Of a DNA stretch of 64,000 nt, positions 26,601 through 34,640 are shown one piece after another. The stretch covers positions 11,990,501 through 12,054,500 of the forward strand of contig NC_037641.1 in assembly GCF_003254395.2 (NCBI RefSeq), read 5' to 3'. Origin of the DNA: Apis mellifera (Eukaryota > Arthropoda > Insecta > Hymenoptera > Apidae). Positions within the stretch are counted from its first letter, which is position 1, and each line of letters begins with the position of its first letter. Under the pieces are notes generated by a model. It made no database searches and was not told the DNA's origin. It was given only the letters and a program-made list of their open reading frames with translations. A program made the position numbers and the translations under genes.

Positions 26601-28603
26601 GGATCTTCATGCTTCTAATTTACAGTTTATTAAGAAATTTACGAAATTACACAGAACAGAAACAGAATTATTGGACAGTGAATAGGAGAGCATAAATTTT
26701 CTTCCTTTATATAAAATAAGATATTAATAAAATATTAAAATATAAAAGTTAAATATAAAGAAACGATCTGGATCTTCATGCTTCTAATTTACAGTTTATT
26801 GAAAAATTTACGAAATTACACAGAACAGAAACAGAATTATTTGAACAGTGAATAGGAGAGCACAAATTTTCTTCCTTTATATACATAAAATAAGACACTA
26901 AAATATTTATTTACGATTCATCTTTCTGGATCTTCACGCTTCTAATTTACAGTTTATTGAGAAATTTACAAAATTACACAGAACAGAATTATTGGGAGAG
27001 CATAAATTTTCTTTCTTTATATAATAAGACACTAAAATAAAATATTAAAATATAAAAATTACAAAACGATCACGATATTTATTTACGATTCATCTTTCTG
27101 GATCTTCATATATCTAATTTCAACAGTTTATTGGCAATAAGTTTTTGAATTTCAATGTGATTCGAATAAGAGATGATTTTTTTCGAAATTTACGAAATTA
27201 CAAACAGAATTCTTGAACAGTGGGAATGGCAGAGCAGAAATTTTCTTCCTTTATATATATATAAAATAAGATATTAATAAAATATTAAAATATAAAAGTT
27301 AAATATAAAGAAACGATCACGATATTTATTTACGATTCATCTTTCTGGATCTTCATATTTCTCTTTTACAGTTTATTGAGAAATTTACGAAATTATAAAC
27401 AGAATTAGTTGGGAGAGCACAAATTTTCTTCCTTTATATACGTAAAATAAGACACTAAAATAAAATATTAAAATATAAAAGTTTCGAAACGATTACGATA
27501 TTTATTTACAATTCATCTTTCTGGATCTTCATGCTTCTAATTTACAGTTTATTAAGAAATTTACGAAATTACATAGAACAGAAACAGAATTATTGGACAG
27601 TGAATGGAGAGCAGAAATTTTCTTTTTTTATATAAAATAAGATACTAATAAAATATTAAAATATAAAAATTACGATATTTACGATATTACGAAACGATTA
27701 CGATATTTATTTACAATTCATCTTTCTGGATCTTTATATATCTAATTTCAACAGTTTATTGGCAATAAGTTTTCGAGTTTCGTAGAATGTGGTAACGATT
27801 ACTTCGAAATTTACAAAATTATAAATAGAGAGGAATTAGTTATACGATGAATAAGAGAGCAGAAATTTTCTTTCTTTATATAAAATAAGATATTAATAAA
27901 ATATTAAAATATAAAAGTTAAATATAAAGAAACGATCACGATATTTATTTATGATTCATCTTTCTGGATCTTCATGCTTCTAATTCACAGTTTATTGACA
28001 ATAAGTTTTTGAATTTCATAAAATGTGCTTCGAATGAGAGATGATTTTTTTCGAAATTTACGAAATTACAAACAGAATTATTTGTAATGGGACAGTGAAT
28101 GGGAGAGCACAAACTTCTTTTATATAAAATAAGACACTAAAATAAAATATTAAAATATAAAAATTACGAAACTAAATTCTCGAAGAATCGAGTTGGCAAA
28201 GGGTCGTACAATAAACATATCCGTTTCGAACATCAAATCACTTCATCGAACATTTGGAACCGTTTATTACACAGGTAAGGACGACAAGGGTTGGAGCATG
28301 TACATAGACCGGCAGCGTTCTTGGTTCATGCACGGGGGTGGCCACGCGCAGAGGACCGAGGGAGGTGTGCAGCAGGGGTCCACGGTGGGCGTCCTCCTCG
28401 ACTTGGACACCACCCACACCCTGCGCTTCTTCGTCAACGACCAGCCCCAGGGTGGGATCGCGTTCCGCGACCTCTACGGCGTGTTTTACCCGGCCGTGAG
28501 CTTGAACAGGGGGGTGACCGTCACTCTGCACACGGCGTTGGACGTGCCCCGCCACTTGTTGGCGCTGCACGAAGAGTACATGACGGACACGATCCAGAGC
28601 TAG
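10233..28603 (+). CDS. Trim9: TRIM9-class E3 ubiquitin-protein ligase
   Basis: RING-type ubiquitin ligase of the C-I TRIM class, microtubule-associated and neuronal in other animals. Eight coding exons join in frame: 10233-10721, 10945-11232, 21003-21098, 21329-21722, 22588-22760, 22963-23101, 25096-25326, 28275-28603, giving 712 residues to the first stop (human TRIM9 is about 710). Domains in order: split RING (Cys7/10/22, His24, Cys27/30, then Cys105/108 after a ~70-residue Ser/Pro/acidic insertion, as usual in TRIM9); B-box 1 (from Cys145 into exon 2); B-box 2 (CTDHNGEPLTLYC...RDRHAAHPHDV); coiled coil and COS region (exons 3-4, ending TLDDKPLRRAIDQLTFVQLK); FN3 (exons 5-6, PGAPILIPEEC...YNARVRAFNSAGEGEYS); SPRY (exons 7-8). 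ATG 10233 is used rather than an in-frame GTG two codons upstream. Intron 2 (9.8 kb) has a GC donor. The TAG at 28601-28603 is followed by 47 coding-like codons in the same frame. Confidence 0.93.
11233..11234 (+). other. Non-canonical GC 5' splice site of TRIM9 intron 2
   Basis: Exon 2 reads ...CAAAAG then GCGAGT. Only this junction joins in phase to exon 3 (ACGGAGCTC, after the acceptor ending at 21002), giving K-A-Q-K/T-E-L-S across the boundary, which fits the B-box to coiled-coil transition of TRIM9. The nearest GT (11237, GTATTT) would shift the frame. The flanks match the GC-AG class (AG before, GNGAGT-like after). Confidence 0.75.
11240..16280. other. TRIM9 intron 2, left non-repetitive part
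   Basis: About 5 kb of intron without a supportable gene. It has CpG-containing segments (12.0-13.7 kb and 14.2-15.1 kb), pyrimidine-rich runs near 14390-14600 and a short (TA)n at about 15152-15178. The open frames here lack domains and codon structure. Confidence 0.6.
16290..17690. repeat. 30-bp minisatellite with higher-order structure (TRIM9 intron 2)
   Basis: The unit is 30 bases: TCGATCGATATTTCTGCTCG followed by ACTCGAAAAC. Copies between 17260 and 17680 keep exact 30-base phase, so alternate copies line up every 60 bases. Each unit includes the palindrome TCGATCGA. Left of 17230, short runs of units alternate with a spacer containing TATATATAATAATCGA and a CCTTCCGCTCCCATTC-like stretch, forming longer composite units. 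Because 30 is divisible by three and stops are missing, long open frames appear on both strands; these are by-products of the repeat. Confidence 0.95.
18330..18460 (+). other. Possible cryptic or alternative exon inside TRIM9 intron 2
   Basis: A good 3' splice site (pyrimidine-containing tract ending TTACTTGCAG at 18329) precedes an open stretch reading EWANEIRSSLLINGPDIMHL, then a Pro-rich run (AHPPPIPATDS) and MSNMSLPNNG. Its base and codon use is more coding-like than its surroundings, and it ends where the next satellite array begins. I recognise no family. Possible donors (GTCGGG at about 18450, GTCAAA at about 18464) are weak. Direct joining of exon 2 to exon 3 already gives a complete TRIM9, so this could be an alternative exon, a remnant or chance. 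Confidence 0.25.
18462..20640. repeat. Tandem array of ~100-bp units with ~200-213-bp dimers (TRIM9 intron 2)
   Basis: Units share the core AAAAATCTTCTTTCGACGAT, then CGAATGATAAATTTCGT and CAATTTAGAATGGAAAGAGA. In the left half neighbouring units alternate (one with ACAGATCTGGGAAACAATAA, one without), so similarity is highest at about 213 bases (for example 18721 against 18934). In the right half (20088-20510) the dimer is about 200 bases and nearly identical between copies, suggesting recent expansion there. No coding signal. Confidence 0.93.
20652..20687. repeat. (GAC)n microsatellite
   Basis: About twelve GAC/ACG trinucleotides in a row, directly right of the 100-bp unit array. Confidence 0.95.
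23330..24830. repeat. Tandem array of ~100-130-bp units in TRIM9 intron 6
   Basis: About a dozen units carry ATATAACCGATCTATTTACC then GATCTGTAGCAATGA, plus GAAACGCGTCTCGTTATATTC and TTTTAACATGGAGAAAAACG. Unit length varies through internal deletions (for example a short pair at about 23907 and 23960). It is unrelated in sequence to the arrays in introns 2 and 7. Confidence 0.92.
25380..28175. repeat. Tandem array of ~170-250-bp units filling TRIM9 intron 7
   Basis: About thirteen copies of CATCTTTCTGGATCTTCATG recur from 25459 to 27957. Each is followed by CTAATTTACAGTTTATTG, an AATTTACGAAATTACA segment, GGAGAGCACAAATTTTCTTC and a run of TAAAATATTAAAATATAAAA. Length differs by indels. Each unit contains a CTAAT...TTACAG block that resembles a branch point with 3' splice site. 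Confidence 0.93.
28272..28280 (+). other. Dual-purpose splice site at TRIM9 exon 8 (CAG/GTAAGG)
   Basis: The acceptor of exon 8 is TTACACAG and the exon begins GTAAGGAC, so the 9-mer CAGGTAAGG is simultaneously the 3' splice site and a near-perfect 5' splice site. Phase requires the exon to start at 28275 (G from exon 7 plus GT makes the Gly before KDDKGWSMYID). That layout is the one used by recursive-splicing (ratchet) sites. Confidence 0.6.
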
Positions 28604-28747
28604 GGGTACCTGACCGTCCTGAAGAAGGGCCTTTTGCAGGAGGCAGCCGGCTCGCCGCCCTGTCCCTCGTCCGCCGAGAAGCCGGGCAGGGAGTTCAACG
28701 GCCAGCTCGAGAAGATCGTCGAGGAATCCCTGGCCGAGGCCAACTGA
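28604..28747 (+). CDS. In-frame C-terminal extension of TRIM9 beyond TAG (readthrough or nonsense variant)
   Basis: After the TAG at 28601-28603 the same frame stays open for 47 codons to TGA (28745-28747). Nearly every third base is G or C (only about five A/T), matching exon 8, and the DNA turns AT-rich immediately after the TGA. The peptide starts GYLTVLKKGLLQEAAG, has a Pro/Ser/Cys linker and ends with an acidic amphipathic stretch (QLEKIVEESLAEAN). Codon structure shows that this sequence has been under coding constraint. TAG may be read through, may be a nonsense change of CAG, or may be a sequence error; the window alone cannot decide. Confidence 0.65.
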   Translation, partial: GYLTVLKKGLLQEAAGSPPCPSSAEKPGREFNGQLEKIVEESLAEAN

Positions 28748-30390
28748 TCGTCGTCCAAAACTTTTTTTAATTTATTCCACAGGAAATGGCTATATATATA
28801 TCCTCTTATATCGCGCCGTTTTCTTTCAATGATGAATTCATTTTCGTGTAATGATCGATAATTATCGTGGCTTTGTAATAAGAAAGAGCAAAAGAAGGAA
28901 TCGTTTCGTGATATTTTGTTCTAAAAGCAAGATTATTTTTCTGGAAGAAAAGAGGAAATCACTGCCAGTATCAAGATATTCGTCGAATCGAAGACTGCCA
29001 TTTTTTCGAGGGGGCCTATTAATTAAGAAATGAGATATTCTCCGTCTAACGATCGTGAGTGGGGTCGTATCTTCTTATCCATATCGACACGTAATATAAC
29101 GTAAGTGTAGTAGTCGCGTAGGCATAAGATAAGCTCTATTCGATATTTAATAAGATGCATTGCGAGGGATAAAAGGAAGGAAGGAAGGAAGGGAGGAAGC
29201 TAGCAGCGCACGTATACTAAAAAGGCAAGCTCGTAAGCTTTAGAAGCGAAAGAGTAAAGCGAGTCGAAATAAACGTTTTTTTTCTAGTCCCCGATAAAAG
29301 TTTTCGTTTCTTTCTTTTTTTTTTTTGTTTTTTGTCTTCTTCTTCCTGAAAGAATTCTATTAAAATTCCTTCGATCGCGTTACTTACTTCATTGTTATTT
29401 CTCCCTCTCTCTATCTGTCTGTCTATCTCTTTTTATACAATTTTTATATATCCACGAGGAATATATCGACTACGTTTTTCTCTCGAAGAAAGAAAAAGAA
29501 AAAGGAAAAAAAAAAGGAAAAAAAGAAAAGGAAAAAAAAAACAGTGTATTCGAATCTAATGCTTTTTATTTAAAGAAATAGATGATGCAGCGCACATTAC
29601 TCGTGAAAAAACGTTCCTCCTCCCAAGGGAGGGGATGAAGGAGGAGATCAAGATCGGCGTTGTATATATTTGTATATACATACATATCTCGATTGTATTT
29701 GCCAACCGATGAATATTTGCCAACTGTATTATTTACGACAACCCTCATCAATAAACCACAGCAGAAAGAGAGAGAATATCATTCTAGAGATCTTTTCTAT
29801 TCTCCACCTTTCAAAAGTAACACACCTCCTTCCTCTTCTGACTCGTCTCCATACAAATATCCCCCTCCTTAAAAGAATAAGATCTTAATAATTCTTCCTT
29901 CACGTAACAATAATTGACGTAACCTTGAGATATTCCCACAGGTGGAAGTAGATCATTAAACAAGCATGCCTTAAAACCGAGAGAAGAAGAAGAGGAAACC
30001 GTTTAGAAACAAGTTTGTAAGAATTTATTATTCGATGATTTTTAAACTTCTTCACGATTCAGCTTATGGAAATGAAGGATGAGTATAGATAATTTCTCTT
30101 AATTATTCTCCCTCCTCCTCTTTGTAGAGATTTGTATTTGGACACGGAGGAGGAGAAAAATTCGAAAAAGTTCGAATATATGATATATATTAATTATATG
30201 AATAAAAAAAAAAGAAAAAGAGGGGGAATAGGAATATTCTGTGGACGAGACGCGTGGATGGATGGATGGAACAATGGCGCATTTATTACAACCGATCCAT
30301 GTCGCTCCTCGACTCTCCTCTCTTCGCCGCTTCGTTTAAAACGATTCGCTTTGATCGCTCCCTTTCCAGAATCCACGTTTCCTTCCAACG
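28748..30390. other. TRIM9 3' region and spacer
   Basis: No protein-like frame. A polyadenylation hexamer AATAAA lies at 29268-29273, about 520 bases after the TGA, followed by T-rich DNA; it is a candidate 3' end for TRIM9. Purine-rich A/G runs occur at 29490-29540. Confidence 0.4.
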
Positions 30391-30391
30391 T

Positions 30392-30394
<3 letters not shown>

Positions 30395-30469
<75 letters not shown>

Positions 30470-30509
30470 CGTGTGCGTGCGTGCGTGCGTGCGTGTGCGT
30501 GCGTGTGCG

Positions 30510-30604
<95 letters not shown>
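30395..30604. repeat. Compound (CT)n(GT)n microsatellite
   Basis: About 30 CT units (30395-30454) run directly into about 75 GT units with a few GC interruptions (30455-30604). The Leu/Ser and Val/Cys translations of this block are artefacts. Confidence 0.97.
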
Positions 30605-30606
<2 letters not shown>

Positions 30607-30939
30607 TCTCTCTCTCTCTTTCTCTCTCTTAAGTTAAGTTTGAGTTAATCGAGCGGATTTAGAACGATCGAGAGCAAAATCGTTGCATCATATCCGTTAA
30701 GTTTTCATTTTCTTCCCCTTTCTTCCCTTTCCGATTCCCAATCACGATTTCGACACTGCTACTCGATGAATTCAACGCGTTATTGTTCGAAACGAATTTG
30801 TCTGACCGCGAATGGGAGGAGGAGAGGAGGAGGAGGATTTATTCGGATTTGATTCGCAATCATCCTTGCTAATTAACAACGTTCCTGTTTAATAATACAT
30901 CTATTTAACGCGATTTTTGTCGAGAGAGAACATGGAGGA

Positions 30940-31110
30940 GTTCCCTTTTCTCTGTTTTCTTTTTAAATACTTGGATAGATGGAAGGGGGAGAGAGAGAGG
31001 GGGAGAATGAAAAAGGAGAAGGAACGCGGAAGGAGTCCGTCAGATGATACTCGTCAAGCTGATGGCCTTCGCTCGATACTCCGCGGGATTTAAAGCTTGG
31101 AGATCCAAGG
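30940..31110. repeat. Left copy of a long direct repeat flanking the 31-33 kb array
   Basis: Contains GGAGTTCCCTTTTC, TTTTTAAATACTTGGATAGATG, a purine-rich stretch and TCAAGCTGATGGCCTTCGCTCGATA (given here in pieces). A diverged copy in the same order and orientation is at about 33095-33265. Confidence 0.7.
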
Positions 31111-31159
31111 AAATTTGTACTGTTAGATCTTCGAATTTCGTTTTGAAAAGTCGTTATTA

Positions 31160-33020
31160 TTATAAGTTTAACGGAATTGTTTTTCTTTTCGTCGTACGAA
31201 AATAAATTTAATGGATACGATTCAAGAATTGTCTATCAAAGCATGAGTTACGTTAAACATGTTTTTGAAGATGAAAGGTGATGCATGGTGTAGAAATATT
31301 TTTTTGTACAGTTTGGTTCAATCGATAACGAAGAATCGTTATTTAACGGAATTTCTTGCTCTTTTTTTCGTCGGAAATAAATCCAACGGATCTGTTCAAG
31401 AATTGTCTATCAAAGCACGAGTTATGCGTTTGCACGTGAACAGTGATGAATGGTATTTTGTTGCATCGTTTGCTTCAATCGATGTCTTTATATACTTGCA
31501 AACGATTCATTATTCGTTAATCATAGGATTGTAATCTTTTTCCAACAAATTCTACTCTTGAGATACAGATATTATATTTGTATATAAATAATACTTGTAT
31601 CAATAGATATAAAAGGAAAATTATTTTTTTTTTGTCTTCATATACGTGCAAACGATATTTGTTTAATAATCGTATGATCGTAATTAATTTTTGCAACAAA
31701 TTCTATCCTTGAGATACAGATTTATATTTCTATATAATAGAAATTTTATATCAATAGATATAAAAGAAATTATTTTTTTTTTTTTACCCGAATGTGATAC
31801 AATTAATTGCATCGTGTCTTCAACTTGTTCATTAATCGTATGATCGTAATTAATTTTTCCAACTTCTATCCTTGAAATACAGATTTATATTTCTATAATA
31901 TTATTCTATTTCTATAATTATATAATATTATAATATTAATTAATTTTTCTAACAACAAATTTTTCCAAATTCTATCCTTGAAATATAGATTTATATTTCG
32001 ATATAATAACACTTATATCAATATATAAAAGGGAAATTATTTTTTTTTTTTTTTACCCGAATCTAATACGGTTAATTGCATCGTGTCTTTATAAACTTGT
32101 TCATTAATCGTACAATCGTAATTAATTTTTCCAACTTCTATCCTTGAGATACAGATTTATATTTCTATAATTATATAATATTATATTTCTATAATATTAT
32201 ATTTATATAATGATACTTTTATCAATAGATATAAAAGGAAAATTATTTTTTTTTGTCTTCATATATATGCAAACGATTCATTATTCATTAATCGTACGAT
32301 CGTAATTAATTTTTCCAACAACAAATTTTTCCAAAAAATTCTATCCTTGAGATACAAATTTATATTTCTATATAATAACACTTATATCAATAGATATAAA
32401 AGGGAAATTATTTTTTTTTCTTCATATACGTGCAGATGATTCATTAATTATACGTTCGTAATTAATTTTTCCAACAACAAATTTTTCCAAATTCTATCCT
32501 TGAAATACAGATTTATATTTCTATATAATAACACTTATATCGATAGATATAAAAGGGAAATTATTTTTTTTGTCTTCATATACATACAAATGATTCATTA
32601 TTCATTAATCATACGATCGTAATCTTTTTCCAACAAATTCTATCCTTGAGATACAGATTTATATTTCTATATAATAACACTTATTATCAAAAGATTTAAA
32701 ATTATTTTTTTTTTGTCTTCATATACATACAAACGATACTTGTCCATTAATCGTACGATCATAATTAATTTTTCCAACAAATTCTATCCTTGAAATATAC
32801 GAAGTACAGATTCATATTTCTATAATAATTAACTTATTCATTCCTCCTTTTACTTTACTCGAATCTAATATAATTAATCTATTCGAATCTATTCTAAAGT
32901 TTCGATGTTTTTGCATATTTAATAATAACAATTCCAATTTCGACTCGATTTATCAACTCAGATTAGGGAGAATTGAAAAATTTTCTGAGAAGAAAGTTAT
33001 TTCCTCTTTTTAAAAGAAAA
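31160..33020 (-). pseudogene. Expanded, decayed duplicate of the exon-intron-exon core of the 38.4-40.5 kb gene
   Basis: Two degraded copies of the exon 2 start of the downstream gene (31160-31330 and 31338-31550; compare 38755-38985) share TTTAACGGAATT, CGAAAATAAAT, AAGAATTGTCTA and CAAAGC. They are followed by about nine tandem 130-190-base units made of the exon 2 edge (AATTTTTCCAACAAATTCTA), the intron (ATACAGATTTATATTTCTAT, TATCAATAGATATAAAAG) and the exon 1 edge (ACCCGAATCTAATAC, TTAATTGCA). The right end (about 32857-33010) matches 39099-39305, including TTTTCTGAGAAGA and CCTCTTTTTAAAAGAAAA versus CCTCTTTTAAGAAAAA. The intron is kept, so this is a DNA-level duplication, not a retrocopy. 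Frame is destroyed by indels and stops. Confidence 0.8.
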
Positions 33021-33094
33021 TATTTCTCGAAACTAGCGGATTTAATAGCAATCGCCGATCGACGTCCTTGCCGATCAACGCCTTTCGCCTTTTG

Positions 33095-33265
33095 AGGAGT
33101 TCTTTTTCTTTTTTTTTTTTTAAATACTCGGATAGATGAAACGAAGGGGAAGAAGGAAAGGAAGGAAGAAAGAAAAAAAAAAAAAGAAGGAGAAGGAAAG
33201 AAGAATCTTTTCTACCTCCGCTACTCAAGCTGATGGCTTTCGCCCGATATTTCTCCCCGGAATAT
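33095..33265. repeat. Right copy of the long direct repeat
   Basis: Shares GAGGAGTTC, TTTTTAAATACTCGGATAGATG, an expanded A/G-rich tract and TCAAGCTGATGGCTTTCGCC with the block at 30940-31110. The pair brackets the duplicated pseudogene. Confidence 0.7.
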
Positions 33266-33609
33266 GCCGTTTTTTAAGCGGCACATAAGATCGCGCGCCG
33301 CCTATTCTATTCGAGACGAGCGAAACGTAAATTTGTGCCAACGTTGATCGAAACCGCACGTACACATACACACATACGCACACGCGATTCGAGCGAGTTT
33401 TTCTCTTCTCTCTGCGAAATCGGGTGAAAAATTGTCGAGCCGATACCTCTTCTCGAATCGTGGTCTCAAAAGGCGCGTGTATCTAGGACGGGAATTTATT
33501 TGTACCGAGGTTTCCATTAACAACGATTAACAAGGGAAAAATAATCTCGAATGAGAAAAATCATCATCGAGTGAAATAAAAAATTTCGAAGAAACAAACT
33601 TTTCTAGAT

Positions 33610-33751
33610 CGCTCGAGTTCTCTCTCTCTCTTTCTCTTTTTCGATCGCAAAAATTCGAATATATAAAAATTCGAATAGTTTAATTGAAAATCGAAAGGTG
33701 AAAGATTCGATCATTCTGAGGATCAACATCATTTGGAAAGAATTGTTATCG

Positions 33752-33785
<34 letters not shown>

Positions 33786-34008
33786 ATCTATCTATCTATC
33801 TCTCTTTCGATCGCAAAAATTCGAATAGCGGTTTAATTGAAAATCGAAGGATGAAAGATTCGTTTATTCTGAGAATCAACATCATTTGGAAAGAATTGTT
33901 ATCGTTCTCTCTCTCTCTCTCTCTTTCGATCGTTTAATTGAAAACCGAAGGGTGAAAGATTCGTCCATACTGAGGATCAACATCATTTGATCAAAAAATT
34001 GTTATCGT

Positions 34009-34041
<33 letters not shown>

Positions 34042-34259
34042 AAATCACAAAAATTCGAATGGTGATTTAATTGAAAATCGAAGGGTGAAAGATTCGTTCA
34101 TACCGAGGATTAACATCATTTGGAAAGAATTGGTTATCGTTCTCTCTCTCTCTCTTTCGATTGCAAAAATTCGAATGGTGGTTTAATTGAAAATCGGAGG
34201 GTGAAAGATTCGTTTATTCTGAGAATCAACATCATTTGGAAAGAATTGGTCGAGTTATC

Positions 34260-34307
<48 letters not shown>

Positions 34308-34385
34308 GATCGTTTAATTGAAAATCGAAGGATAAAAGATTCATCCATACCGAGGATCATTTGGAAAGAATTGGTCGAGTTATCG

Positions 34386-34468
<83 letters not shown>

Positions 34469-34640
34469 AAAATTCGAATGATAGTTTAATTGAAAATCGA
34501 AGGATGAAAGATTCGTCCATACTGAACATTATTTGGAAAGAATTGGTCGAGTTACCGTTCTCTGTCTCTCTCTCCAAATCACAAAAATTCAAATGGCGGT
34601 TTAATTGAAAACCGAAGGGTGAAAGATTCGTGCATACCGA
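33610..34640. repeat. Tandem array of ~100-130-bp units separated by (CT)n tracts
   Basis: About eight units contain CAAAAATTCGAATGGTGGTT, TAATTGAAAATCGAAGGGTG, AAAGATTCGTTCATACCGAG and CATCATTTGGAAAGAATTG, ending in a (CT)n tract of variable length (longest about 34386-34466). The microsatellite is part of the repeated unit. Confidence 0.92.

Noticed and set aside
28291..28770. Alternative + strand frame of 159 codons over TRIM9 exon 8
   Set aside because: It is shifted relative to the SPRY-encoding frame and has the codon pattern of a shadow; the extension after TAG lies in the true frame instead.
30132..30648. Open frames of Leu/Ser and Val/Cys repeats
   Set aside because: Translation of the (CT)n(GT)n microsatellite.
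16290..34640. Tandem arrays considered as CRISPR
   Set aside because: Units are contiguous and diverge gradually; there are no regular unique spacers and no cas genes, and the DNA is eukaryotic.
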